Position numbers and translations under genes: made by a program. Of a DNA stretch of 64,000 nucleotides, positions 43,763 to 53,361 are shown piece by piece (position 1 is the first letter of the stretch; the number at the start of each line of letters is the position of its first letter). This stretch comes from Clostridia bacterium. GTDB taxonomy: Bacteria > Bacillota > Clostridia > Oscillospirales > CAG-272. The notes below the pieces were generated by a model. It saw nothing but the letters and a program-made list of their open reading frames with translations, was not told the origin of the DNA and did no database searches. Where the stretch lies: contig JAFQDK010000038.1 of NCBI GenBank assembly GCA_017399305.1, forward strand, positions 1-64,000, given 5' to 3'.

Positions 43763-44455
43763 ATGATAGACCGCGACGAAGTCAAACGTCTTAAAAAAGA
43801 GAATCACGACCTCAAAAAGAAACTGTACAAACTTGAAATGGAATCTCATGCAGAAGATGAGTCAGGCGACGGCATGAAGGATTGCTTCGGCGCAACAAAT
43901 TATTTTTCATATCTACTTGCGAAAATGCGCCGTAAAAACGGTTTTTCAACCTTTGAAAAATACTTTAAAAACTCTTTATGGATAACAAGCATTCTCCGCT
44001 GGGGAGTTCTCATATACCAGTATTTACAGGCAGGTGCATTTATGATCCTTTACACTGCCGCGTTCATTCTTGTTATTCCCGTTATTTTAGTGATATCTGC
44101 GCTCACACTTGCGCTCACACTGATTTTGAGAAGTCACAATGCATCCTTACTCTTAAAAGAAGCAAAGCGAAACATTCTGTTTATCATACCCAACAGCAAA
44201 GAAAACTTTAACAGAATGTTTTTACGACAAATTGCGGAAGAACACAAAACTTCCACTGTACTGATAGTTTCGCCTTTCTTTTTAAAACGGCATGGTATTG
44301 GTGAAAGCAATAAAATGTACGTCTGTTTCAGGAAAGAGAGCGACAATGTTTTTATTCTGAGAAACTATTTTTTCTTCTATTTCCGCAAGCGTTTAAAGAA
44401 AGAACAAAGGTTTGAAATAAAAGAAATTCACACTTTAGGAAGAAAGAAAATATAA
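43763..44455 (+). CDS. Membrane protein of unknown function upstream of addB
   Basis: A 230-residue protein. A charged helical N-terminus likely forms a coiled coil (DEVKRLKKENHDLKKKLYKLEME, residues ~3-26). Two membrane segments follow (~70-95 and ~95-120, AFILVIPVILVISALTLALTLIL), then a basic cytoplasmic domain (NILFIIPNSKENFNRMFLRQIAEEHKTSTVLIVSPFF). AGGAGG precedes the ATG. The stop overlaps addB (TAATG), so it is coupled to the recombination/repair operon. It may tether or regulate AddAB at the membrane, but nothing in the sequence proves that. Confidence 0.6.
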   Translation: MIDRDEVKRLKKENHDLKKKLYKLEMESHAEDESGDGMKDCFGATNYFSYLLAKMRRKNGFSTFEKYFKNSLWITSILRWGVLIYQYLQAGAFMILYTAAFILVIPVILVISALTLALTLILRSHNASLLLKEAKRNILFIIPNSKENFNRMFLRQIAEEHKTSTVLIVSPFFLKRHGIGESNKMYVCFRKESDNVFILRNYFFFYFRKRLKKEQRFEIKEIHTLGRKKI

Positions 44456-47400
44456 TGCTGACATTACTCTATGGAACACGCGCCGCGCGTGATGAAATAT
44501 TCTCCCTCATTGCAAAAGATGTTGCCGACGGACGCAGAGCATATCTCATCGTACCTGATCAGAAAGCGCTGCTCGCAGAAAACGCTCTTATGAATTATCT
44601 GCCCAAAAGTGCTGCACTGCTTGTCGATGCGGTTGGTTTTTCACGCCTTGCAAACCTCGTTTCAAGGCGGTACGGCGCGCTGACATACCAATATGCAAAC
44701 GACGGTGCAAAGTCGCTGACAATGTACCGCGCCATAAAAAAGCTTACGCCATATCTACACGTATTCGGCGGAGAAATGCAAAGCGGCACTCTTGATGCTC
44801 TTTGCTCGCTGATGGGCGAATTTCGCGCATGTTCGATAAAATCAAATGACCTTGACCTTGCCGCAAACGCTCTTGGTGATTCTCCGCTTGCAGAGAAGCT
44901 TCGCGACCTTGCGCTTATTTATACAGAATACGAAACGATTTTGCATGAGCGTTTCTGCGAACAGGCGGACGACATTGATACGCTTTGCGACTTACTTGCA
45001 GAAAATGACTTTTTCGGCGACTCGCACGTATATATCGACTCATTTATCAGCTTTACAAAGCAAGAAACAACCGTCCTTTCTCATATTCTCTCACGAGGAA
45101 GTAATGTTACACTGGCACTGCCATTCAGCCGCGTTGGTGCTCATATGGCGGAGTGTGCCGATACCAGAAAAAAACTGCTGTCGCTATGCGCCAAGCTTTC
45201 TGTTGAGGTTGAAGAAAAGTATACATACTCAAACGATCCTGAACCGCTTGAATTCGCAAAAGAGAATCTGTGGGATCTTTCGTGTGAAGACAAGTTTGAA
45301 GGTTCTACAAAAGGTTGTCTTGAACTTTATAAATGCGCTGACAAAAACGAAGAAGTTTCTCTTTGCCTTGGCGAAATATTCAAAGCTTTGCAAAACGGCA
45401 ATTCTTATTCCGATATTGCGATAATAGCGCGCAATGCTGAAAACTACTCCGGCACGCTTGACAGAGCATTAGATAGATGCGGTATTCCATTTTTCTTTTC
45501 CAAAAAATCAAGTGCAGAGCTTCTGCCACTGACACGTCTTATTCTTTCCGCACTCTCACTCTATGTATACAACTTTAAGCAAAGTGATGTTGCAGCGTAT
45601 ATCAAAACAGGTCTTGTCGGTCTATCTGACGATGAGTGCGACGTATTTGAAGAATACACAGATCGCTGGAATATTTGCGGCAGGCACAGATATCTCGACG
45701 GAGATGACTTTACCATGTCAGGACAAGGCTACACCGCAGAAGTGACCGACATGGCTACGCTTGAAGAAATCAACGAAATTAAACGGAAGATCGCTTCCCC
45801 ACTCTCTCGCCTGTGCGACTCGCTCGACGGTGCGCGCACTGTGCGCGACTTTTCTACAGCGATATATGAATACTTAAGTGAAACAGAAATACGTGAAAAA
45901 TCTGCCGATGCCAATTTCGTAAAGTTTTTCGGTACTGACAAAAGTGCAGATGCAATCCGCCTTTGGAACATGACGATGGAGGCACTCGATACAATGGTAG
46001 AAGCGGCTGGCGACGAAGAAACAACCGCATCCGACTTTTGCACGCTTGTTCGCCTTTTGTTTTCATCCATTGACATTGCAGAAATTCCTTCTTCAAAAGA
46101 CCAGATCATTATCGGCAGTGCGGATACTATCCGCATTGATGAAAGAAAAATAGTTTTAATAATCGGTGCAAACGAAGGCATTTTCCCCGCACCGGTATCC
46201 GAAAGTCCCACGCTTTGCGAAAGTGAACGCAATGCACTCAAAGAGGTTGGCGTTACCCTGTCACAAAATCTGCGTTTAAGAAGTGCACGTGAACTCTACC
46301 ACTTTGTGCGCTCAATTGATTTTGCAACTGACAAAGCTGTGATTTCTTACTACCTTTCCGACATTGACGGCAGCAAGCGTGAGCCGTCCTTCGCGATATC
46401 TCGCCTTAAAAAATTGTTCCCGGCGCTTGAAAAGTGTTCGTACACCGCGCTTGCACTGACCGACAGAGTGTTTTACCCCACATCTGCCGCAGACGCAATC
46501 GGTGTTTACGGAGACGAGGCTGAAAAAGTGCTGAAAGCAACACTGTCCGAAAAAGGTATGTATACGCCGCCAATCAAAGACGTAACTGCGCTTGGCAATG
46601 CGTATTCCGCAATATCAAGTGACATAGCAAAAGACATATACGGCGACAGTATGCGACTTTCACAAAGCAAGATAGATACCTACAGCGATTGCCGTCTTCG
46701 CCACTTCATGCAATACATCATCAATCTTGAAGACACTGCCCCATTTGAGTTTAATCCGGCAAACACCGGTACATTTGTTCACAGCGTGCTTGAAAACTTT
46801 CTCGGCGCGGTAAAGTCTGGCGGCAAGAGAATCGCAGATCTTGAAGAAGACGAAATAGAAATGCTTGCATCAACTCTATGCGCCGCGGAAACAGAAAAAA
46901 TAATGCGTTCTGCCGCAGGCAAAAATGCACGTATGCTATGTTTTTTCGACCGTATGAAGCGCAGCATTATCCTGATACTGCGAAGCCTTGTAAATGAGTT
47001 TAAAAACAGCTCATTTGAACCGTTTTTGCTTGAATACCGAATTGGTTCTGGCGGACACAAACCTCTTTCGGTTACACTGCCAGACGGAGCCGAAGTCAGC
47101 CTTAACGGTATTGCCGACCGAATTGACATATGCAAACAGGACGGGAAAGTTTTTTTGCGAGTTTCCGACTACAAGACCGGCAAAAAGCCTTTCTCAGAAG
47201 CCGACCTGAAAAAAGGCAAGAATCTGCAATTGCTCATTTATCTTTTTTCACTCTGCTATGTTGCAGACAAGCATTTCTTTGATCTTGTCGGAGTAGACAA
47301 AACAGACGACATTGTTCCGGCAAGCGTAACGTACTTTGTTGTAAAGCCGCCAAAGATATCGCTTGACACTCCTCCTACCGAGGATATCACTCCCGATGCT

Positions 47401-47694
47401 GAAAGTGCGCTTGAGCGCAAGGGCTTTATCTTTGATGCTGAAGCTATCGCCGGCATGATAGACCGCACTGCAGACAAAAAATTCATAAAAAAACTTATTG
47501 AGAAAAGCGGCGATGAAGTTTCTGCCCTTTTTGACACTGTAAAAGAAAGCATTACAAACGTTGCATGCGACATGCGCGCCGGCAAAATTGATACATATGA
47601 CACGGCGACAGGGCCTATGGCTCCTTGCCGTTACTGCGCTTACGCACGCATATGCCGTAAAGAAGATTTGAAAGGAGAGGATGGCAATGGCTAA
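44455..47694 (+). CDS. addB: Helicase-nuclease subunit AddB (RexB-like, no Walker A)
   Basis: A 1079-residue AddB-type subunit of the double-strand break repair helicase-nuclease. The C-terminal PD-(D/E)XK nuclease has VSDYKTGKK (Asp905, Lys907) and the iron-sulfur cysteines Cys746 and C1058-x2-C1061-x5-C1067. The N-terminus reads LLYGTRAARDEIF where AddB usually has a GxxGxGKT Walker A, so it cannot bind ATP there, as in RexB. It still shows VPDQKALLAENALM. It is coupled at both ends (TAATG upstream, 8-base overlap with addA). The AddA partner provides the motor. Confidence 0.85.
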   Translation: MLTLLYGTRAARDEIFSLIAKDVADGRRAYLIVPDQKALLAENALMNYLPKSAALLVDAVGFSRLANLVSRRYGALTYQYANDGAKSLTMYRAIKKLTPYLHVFGGEMQSGTLDALCSLMGEFRACSIKSNDLDLAANALGDSPLAEKLRDLALIYTEYETILHERFCEQADDIDTLCDLLAENDFFGDSHVYIDSFISFTKQETTVLSHILSRGSNVTLALPFSRVGAHMAECADTRKKLLSLCAKLSVEVEEKYTYSNDPEPLEFAKENLWDLSCEDKFEGSTKGCLELYKCADKNEEVSLCLGEIFKALQNGNSYSDIAIIARNAENYSGTLDRALDRCGIPFFFSKKSSAELLPLTRLILSALSLYVYNFKQSDVAAYIKTGLVGLSDDECDVFEEYTDRWNICGRHRYLDGDDFTMSGQGYTAEVTDMATLEEINEIKRKIASPLSRLCDSLDGARTVRDFSTAIYEYLSETEIREKSADANFVKFFGTDKSADAIRLWNMTMEALDTMVEAAGDEETTASDFCTLVRLLFSSIDIAEIPSSKDQIIIGSADTIRIDERKIVLIIGANEGIFPAPVSESPTLCESERNALKEVGVTLSQNLRLRSARELYHFVRSIDFATDKAVISYYLSDIDGSKREPSFAISRLKKLFPALEKCSYTALALTDRVFYPTSAADAIGVYGDEAEKVLKATLSEKGMYTPPIKDVTALGNAYSAISSDIAKDIYGDSMRLSQSKIDTYSDCRLRHFMQYIINLEDTAPFEFNPANTGTFVHSVLENFLGAVKSGGKRIADLEEDEIEMLASTLCAAETEKIMRSAAGKNARMLCFFDRMKRSIILILRSLVNEFKNSSFEPFLLEYRIGSGGHKPLSVTLPDGAEVSLNGIADRIDICKQDGKVFLRVSDYKTGKKPFSEADLKKGKNLQLLIYLFSLCYVADKHFFDLVGVDKTDDIVPASVTYFVVKPPKISLDTPPTEDITPDAESALERKGFIFDAEAIAGMIDRTADKKFIKKLIEKSGDEVSALFDTVKESITNVACDMRAGKIDTYDTATGPMAPCRYCAYARICRKEDLKGEDGNG

Positions 47695-50600
47695 TTTTAC
47701 CAAAGCGCAAGAAAAAGCCATATCAGAACAATCAAAAACTCTCCTTGTTTCTGCCGCAGCAGGCAGTGGTAAAACCACAACTCTCATTGAACGAATAATC
47801 CGTTCTGTCGCACGCGATGAAAACCCAATCATGCTTGACCGCTTGCTTGTGGTCACTTTCACAAAAGCTGCTGCAAGTGAGCTTCGCCTACGTATATCCG
47901 CCACCCTCTCCGATGCTATCGCAAAAAACGGTGGCAGTGAAGTTCTTGCAAAGCAATTTACTTTACTGAGTTCGGCAAAAATATCAACTATTGACAGCTT
48001 TTGCCTTGACCTTGTTCGCACAAACTATGCAACGCTTGGGCTCTCTCCATCATTCAGAATTGCTGATGACGGTGAATCTACTTTGCTTGCAAACGAAACC
48101 ATGGACATGCTCATAAATGAGTGCTATGACGATCCGAATAGCAAGCTCTGCGGCGGCGCAGAGGGATTTGCCGCTCTTGTCGACCTGATTGTCGGATCTG
48201 CAGACGATTCCCGTCTTTGCGACACTCTGCTATCCCTTTATGAAACTCTTTCATCATATCCTGAAGGAGCATCTGCACTCTATGATTGCGAAGCACTTCT
48301 ACGCGAATATGCCAAGCGCGATTTCTTTGAGTGCCCTCACGGAAAAAGAATCGAAAAGCATCTATCAGATGTATTCGAATACTTCAAAAAGGGATATATC
48401 CGCGCCCTTGATATAATACAAAGCGATGCCGCACTTGCAAAAGCATATGAAGTGGCATTTGCAGCCGATCTGCACGGTATTATCGAGGCGGAATCCGCGC
48501 TGAAATCAGGATATGCCGAAGGACGTGAAGCCATAAGCAAAATCGCCTTTGCACGACTTGGTTCTTTCCGCGGTGAGAAAACAGATGAGATTGAATTCGT
48601 TAAGGAACTGCGCACAAAATACAAAGATCAGATACAAAAAAGCATAAGCGGATACATAGCGTCCGATGCAAAAACCATCAGCAAATGCCTTATCGAAACT
48701 GCAGATGTCTGCCACTCGCTTGCCGAATTTCTCTGCGAATACGAGCGTCGCGCAGAAGCCGAAAAAAAGCGCCTTGGTGTTTGCGATTTTGACGACCTCA
48801 GTCGCTATACGCTAAGACTGCTTGTTGATGAAAACGGCAATGACACCCCTTTTGCCATATCACAAAAAGAGCTTTACGATGCAGTTTATATTGACGAATA
48901 TCAGGATGTAAACGCCGTGCAGGACCGCATATTTTCTGCTATTTCAAAGACAACCAACCGCTTTATGGTTGGTGATATCAAACAGAGCATATATGCTTTC
49001 CGCGGTGCTGAACCCACTATCTTTGCAAATCTCAGAAGTGAGTACCCGAATATCGAAAATGCAGGAAACAGCGACAATGCCACTATTTTCATGAGTGAAA
49101 ACTTTCGCTGTAGCAAAGAGGTGATCAACTTCACCAACATGATATTCGACAAACTGATGCCACTCGTTTCGCCTGACATGAACTACAAGGAAAGCGATTC
49201 GCTGGTTTTTCGCAAGAAATGCGAAACCGACCGCGCTATCCCTGCTGAAATCGTAATAACAGAAAAGCCGCCCAAGGGCTCGCCCGATGAAAACATGAAC
49301 ACCGAGGCTGACTTTATCGCGCGTGAAATATGCCGCCTTGTAAACAATGAAGTCAAGGACAACGGGGATAAGATCAGTTATGGTGACATAGCTATTCTGA
49401 TGCGTTCACCACGCGCAAAGATGGACATTTTTGCCGGCACGCTAAATGCGTACGGAATTCCCGTATACACTGAAACCAACGAAAATCTACTGCATCAAAG
49501 TGAGGTTGAGATAATCATTTGTCTGCTTGAGGCAATTGACAATCCTCGCCGCGATATTGCACTATGCGGAACACTGCTCTCCCCTATTTGCGGATTTGAC
49601 TGTAACTTTGTTGCCGCTCTTCGCAAAAACATACATGGAGAAAGATTATACACCACGCTGAAAAACTACATATCAAGCGATACACCGGACAGCGAAGAAA
49701 AGAGAAAGGCAACTTTCTTTGTAAATCAGCTTTCCGATTTTCGCCGTATGGCACGCTTCATGAGTGCAGGCGAAATGATTGACGAGGTTTATAACCGATA
49801 TGCTGCATATGCAAGGCTTGGTGCTTCGTCACCGCTCCGCCGTGCTAACCTTGAAAGATTGCGCCATGTTGCTTACTCTTTTTCGGGCGGTGCGCCACGC
49901 AGTCTTTCAGAATTCCTTCGATACATAAGAAATATCGAAAACAACGGCAAGACCCAACTTGCCGCCGCGCGTCCCGGTCTTGATACGCCTGATGCGGTAC
50001 GCATAATGAGTGTGCATCAATCAAAAGGTCTTGAATTTCCCGTTGTATTCTTTGCAGATACTGTTAAAGACTACAATCTGCAGGATGCCGCCGCATCACC
50101 GCTGTATTCAGGCAGTGCGGGATTTGGCGCAAAACTGCGCGATGACAGCGGATTTTGCGTATACGATACGCTTCTTAGAAAATCCATTGCGTTACACATC
50201 ACGCGTGCCACCAAAGAAGAGGAACTGCGACTGCTATACGTTGCACTGACACGTGCGCGCGAACGGCTTTACATGACAGCAATGCATCAAACCCCCGGCA
50301 AACTTATATCTGCCGCAAAAACAGAAAGCGAATTCTTAACCGAATACTCTGCTGTAAAGCTGACCAATCATATGTCGCTGGCACTGCTTGCGGCATGCGG
50401 AGAGGAAACTGAGTATCTAAAAATCCGAACAGTGCCATACGCACCTGCCAAGATAAATGAAAAAACCCAAGAAGAGCTATCAGTTGAAGAAACAGTATCG
50501 GTTGACATGGATGCAGTGAAGTTGCTGAGCGAACGTTTTGAATATCACTATCCGCACACAGCACGCTCGAAAATTCCCGCAAAACTTGCGATATCGCGCC

Positions 50601-51241
50601 TTTATCCTGATATCCTCGATGACACTATCTTAAGTGACACCATTGAGCAAAAAAAGCTTCCTAAAGCGGTTATAGCGCCAAAGTTTATTGAAAACACAGA
50701 AAACAGCGCGGCAAAGCGCGGCACTGCCACGCATTTGTTTATGCAATTCTTTGATTTTGACAATGCGGCAAAAAGCGGGGCGCGTGCTGAACTTGAACGG
50801 CTGACTAAAAAACACTTTATCACACCGGATGACTCTGCACTTGTCAACCTTGACGAAGTAGAAGTCTTCTTAAAATCAAAGCTGTTTTCCGACATGCGTG
50901 AAGCAAAAACCATATACCGTGAGCAACGTTTCAACTTGAATCTCGATGCTTCTGACTTTGCAAATGACGAAGGATTAAAAGCTGAGCTTTCGGGTGAAAA
51001 TGTTCTTGTGCAAGGTGTTATCGACTGCTTTTTCTATGATCAAAACGGCGATATTATCCTTGTCGACTATAAGACAGACCGCGTGTCAAAGTCTAACCGA
51101 GCCGAAGCTGAAGCCAAACTAAAAGAAGCGCACAGCGAACAGCTTGGCTACTATGCCCGTGCCATTGAAGAAATCTGCGGCAAAGCGCCAAAATCCACGC
51201 TTATATACTCACTTTGTCTTGGCGACACAGTTGAGATATAA
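47687..51241 (+). CDS. addA: Helicase-nuclease subunit AddA (UvrD-like)
   Basis: A 1184-residue SF1A helicase with C-terminal nuclease. The Walker A is VSAAAGSGKTTTL near residue 25. VYIDEYQDVNAVQDRIF is motif II and IMSVHQSKGLEFPVVFF motif V, with ALTRARERLYM motif VI. The C-terminal PD-(D/E)XK domain has VQGVIDCFFYDQNGDIILVD then YKTDRV. The second ATG (47687) has better spacing from GGAGAGG than that at 47681. It overlaps addB by 8 bases. Together they resect double-strand breaks and load RecA. Confidence 0.93.
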   Translation: MANFTKAQEKAISEQSKTLLVSAAAGSGKTTTLIERIIRSVARDENPIMLDRLLVVTFTKAAASELRLRISATLSDAIAKNGGSEVLAKQFTLLSSAKISTIDSFCLDLVRTNYATLGLSPSFRIADDGESTLLANETMDMLINECYDDPNSKLCGGAEGFAALVDLIVGSADDSRLCDTLLSLYETLSSYPEGASALYDCEALLREYAKRDFFECPHGKRIEKHLSDVFEYFKKGYIRALDIIQSDAALAKAYEVAFAADLHGIIEAESALKSGYAEGREAISKIAFARLGSFRGEKTDEIEFVKELRTKYKDQIQKSISGYIASDAKTISKCLIETADVCHSLAEFLCEYERRAEAEKKRLGVCDFDDLSRYTLRLLVDENGNDTPFAISQKELYDAVYIDEYQDVNAVQDRIFSAISKTTNRFMVGDIKQSIYAFRGAEPTIFANLRSEYPNIENAGNSDNATIFMSENFRCSKEVINFTNMIFDKLMPLVSPDMNYKESDSLVFRKKCETDRAIPAEIVITEKPPKGSPDENMNTEADFIAREICRLVNNEVKDNGDKISYGDIAILMRSPRAKMDIFAGTLNAYGIPVYTETNENLLHQSEVEIIICLLEAIDNPRRDIALCGTLLSPICGFDCNFVAALRKNIHGERLYTTLKNYISSDTPDSEEKRKATFFVNQLSDFRRMARFMSAGEMIDEVYNRYAAYARLGASSPLRRANLERLRHVAYSFSGGAPRSLSEFLRYIRNIENNGKTQLAAARPGLDTPDAVRIMSVHQSKGLEFPVVFFADTVKDYNLQDAAASPLYSGSAGFGAKLRDDSGFCVYDTLLRKSIALHITRATKEEELRLLYVALTRARERLYMTAMHQTPGKLISAAKTESEFLTEYSAVKLTNHMSLALLAACGEETEYLKIRTVPYAPAKINEKTQEELSVEETVSVDMDAVKLLSERFEYHYPHTARSKIPAKLAISRLYPDILDDTILSDTIEQKKLPKAVIAPKFIENTENSAAKRGTATHLFMQFFDFDNAAKSGARAELERLTKKHFITPDDSALVNLDEVEVFLKSKLFSDMREAKTIYREQRFNLNLDASDFANDEGLKAELSGENVLVQGVIDCFFYDQNGDIILVDYKTDRVSKSNRAEAEAKLKEAHSEQLGYYARAIEEICGKAPKSTLIYSLCLGDTVEI

Positions 51242-51291
51242 AAACAACCTATATCTTTGTTAAAAAATCGCATATTTTGTCAAATTAACAA

Positions 51292-51320
51292 TTGCATTTA
51301 ATTGAATTGTAAAGTATAAT
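51292..51320 (+). promoter_or_regulatory. Promoter of the split transketolase operon
   Basis: TTGCAT (51292-51297), 17-bp spacer, TATAAT (51315-51320). Confidence 0.7.
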
Positions 51321-51360
51321 AGTTTTGTAGTGATTTTAAACCCTACTAAAAGAGGTAATT

Positions 51361-52182
51361 ATGAACAACGAAAAACTTGCTATGCTTAAAGAAAAAGCCA
51401 CTCTTGTCCGCAAGGGCATAATTGAGGGAACCCACGCTGCTGGCTGTGGTCATCCCGGCGGCTCACTTTCTATCACAGATATTGTCACATATCTCTACTT
51501 TGCCGAGATGAATATTGACGTGAAAAACCCAAAAATGGCTAATCGCGACCGCTTTGTTATGTCCAAAGGACATGCGGCGCCCGCGCTCTACTCCGTTTTG
51601 GCTAATCGCGGTTTCTTCCCTGTAGAAGATCTTAAGACACTGCGCAAAACAAACAGCTATCTTCAGGGTCACCCCGATATGAAGGGCATCCCCGGTGTTG
51701 ATATGTCTACCGGTTCGCTTGGCCTTGGTATCTCTGCTGCATGCGGTATGGCTCTCGCGGCAAAAATCAATGACGAAAGCTACCGTGTATACTGTGCAGT
51801 TGGCGATGGCGAAAGCGAAGAAGGTCAGGTCTGGGAAGCAGCTATGTTTGCGGCTCATTACAAACTCGACAATCTAACTGTATTTATCGACTTTAACGGT
51901 CTTCAGATCGACGGTAAAGTAACAGACGTCATGAACCCCACTCCTCACGACACCAAATTTGAAGCATTTGGCTGGAATGTCATCACAATTGACGGTCACA
52001 ACTTTGAAGAGATCGAAAATGCTGTAAACGCCGCTAAGGCATGCAAGGGTAAGCCTACAGCCATTATTGCAAACACCGTTAAAGGTAAGGGTGTTTCATT
52101 TATGGAAGGCAAAGCTTCTTGGCATGGCAAGGCCCCCAATGATGACGAATATGCTATAGCTTTAACTGATCTTGATAAATAA
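51361..52182 (+). CDS. Transketolase, N-terminal subunit
   Basis: A 273-residue subunit carrying the thiamine diphosphate-binding half. It shows GTHAAGCGHPGGSLSITDI, SKGHAAPALYS, TGSLGLGISAACGMALA, the TPP motif VGDGESEEGQVWEAAMFA and DFNGLQIDG, and VKGKGVSFMEG. It forms an active enzyme with the next gene product in the pentose phosphate pathway. Splitting is common in Clostridia and archaea. AGAGGTAATT precedes the ATG, and 14 bases separate it from the C-terminal subunit gene. Confidence 0.93.
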   Translation: MNNEKLAMLKEKATLVRKGIIEGTHAAGCGHPGGSLSITDIVTYLYFAEMNIDVKNPKMANRDRFVMSKGHAAPALYSVLANRGFFPVEDLKTLRKTNSYLQGHPDMKGIPGVDMSTGSLGLGISAACGMALAAKINDESYRVYCAVGDGESEEGQVWEAAMFAAHYKLDNLTVFIDFNGLQIDGKVTDVMNPTPHDTKFEAFGWNVITIDGHNFEEIENAVNAAKACKGKPTAIIANTVKGKGVSFMEGKASWHGKAPNDDEYAIALTDLDK

Positions 52183-52196
52183 GGAGGACAAAAACA

Positions 52197-53141
52197 ATGG
52201 CTGAAAAGAAAGCAACCAGAGAAGCCTACGGCGATGCACTCGTCGAATTTGGCGCTACTAATAAAAACCTTGTTGTCCTCGACGCAGACCTTGCAGAGGC
52301 TACAAAAACATGCAAGTTTAAGGCTGCATACCCTGAACGTTTCTTCGACTGCGGTATCGCAGAGGGTAATATGATGGCTGTTGCAGCAGGTCTTGCCGCA
52401 TCGGGCATGGTTCCATTTGCTTCCAGCTTTGCAATGTTTGCAAGCGGCAGAGCATTTGAACAGGTTCGTAACACTATCGGTTATCCGCACCTCAATGTTA
52501 AAATAGGTGCTACACACGCAGGAATCACCGTCGGCGAAGACGGCGCAACCCATCAGTGCAACGAAGATATCGCTCTTATGCGTACTATCCCCGGTATGAC
52601 CATTATCAATCCTGCAGACGCAGTTGAGGCAAGAGCCGCTGTTAAAGCTGCAATTGACTTCAAGGGTCCTGTATATATGCGCTTTGGCAGATACGCTGTC
52701 CCCACTTTCAACAATGACAGCTATGAATTCGAAATTGGCAAAGGCATTGAGCTTTGCGACGGTAAAGACGTAGCAATTATTGCAACCGGCCTTATGGTAA
52801 GCATGGCAATGGAAGCGGCTGAAATGCTCAAGGAAGACGGCATCAATGCTCGCGTTATTAACATTCACACCATCAAACCAATTGATGCCGAGATCATCGT
52901 TAAAGCGGCAAGAGAAACCGGTGCTATAGTAACTGCCGAGGAACACAGCATTATCGGCGGTCTTGGAAGTGCAGTTGCAGAAGTGCTTTGCGAAAAATGT
53001 CCTGTTCCCATGCTTCGTGTAGGCGTTGAAGATAAATTTGGCAAGAGCGGTCAGGTTCCCGAACTGCTTAAAGAATACGGTCTCACTGCTGAGAACATTG
53101 CAAAAAAAGCAAAAGAAGCTATCAGCTTAAAGCTTAACTAA
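52197..53141 (+). CDS. Transketolase, C-terminal subunit
   Basis: A 314-residue subunit with the pyrimidine-binding (TPP-partner) domain. It shows REAYGDALVEFGATNKNLVVLDADLAEAT, FFDCGIAEGNMMAVAAGLAASG, FAMFASGRAFEQVRN, HAGITVGEDGATHQ, and the C-terminal transketolase domain DVAIIATGLMVSMAMEAA. Glu in CGIAEGN is the catalytic acid that activates TPP bound in the partner subunit. AAGGAGGAC precedes the ATG. The two genes form one operon ended by a strong terminator. Confidence 0.93.
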   Translation: MAEKKATREAYGDALVEFGATNKNLVVLDADLAEATKTCKFKAAYPERFFDCGIAEGNMMAVAAGLAASGMVPFASSFAMFASGRAFEQVRNTIGYPHLNVKIGATHAGITVGEDGATHQCNEDIALMRTIPGMTIINPADAVEARAAVKAAIDFKGPVYMRFGRYAVPTFNNDSYEFEIGKGIELCDGKDVAIIATGLMVSMAMEAAEMLKEDGINARVINIHTIKPIDAEIIVKAARETGAIVTAEEHSIIGGLGSAVAEVLCEKCPVPMLRVGVEDKFGKSGQVPELLKEYGLTAENIAKKAKEAISLKLN

Positions 53142-53148
53142 TTAACAT

Positions 53149-53184
53149 AAAAAAAGTCGTACTCTTTCGAGTACGACTTTTTTT
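53149..53184. terminator. Bidirectional terminator
   Basis: Perfect stem AAAAAAAGTCGTACTC / GAGTACGACTTTTTTT, loop TTTC, between convergent genes. Confidence 0.92.
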
Positions 53185-53190
53185 GTTGCT

Positions 53191-53349
53191 TTACTTAAAG
53201 AAATTTGGCAATACGTCAGCGTTTCTCTTCTTCTCTTCCTCCTCGATAAGCCGGAGTAACTCCGGCGTATCGGGAAGGCTGTCACTAACAAGAAGAATTG
53301 ACTCTGCCTCAAAATTAATTATTCGCGCCTCAGGGCTTATGTATTTCAT
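53191..53349 (-). CDS. 52-residue protein downstream of the giant surface protein
   Basis: A short gene with a canonical ribosome site (AAGGAG, 8 bases before the ATG), lying 12 bp after the stop of the giant GLUG protein. The product starts MKYISPEARIINFEAESILL, continues with VSDSLPDTPELLRLIEEEE and ends KKRNADVLPNFFK. It is acidic and helical with no signal peptide or membrane segment. The context suggests cotranscription with the giant gene. It may be a cytoplasmic partner or small modified peptide, but no motif decides this. Confidence 0.7.
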   Translation of the reverse strand: MKYISPEARIINFEAESILLVSDSLPDTPELLRLIEEEEKKRNADVLPNFFK

Positions 53350-53361
53350 TTTATCGACTCC

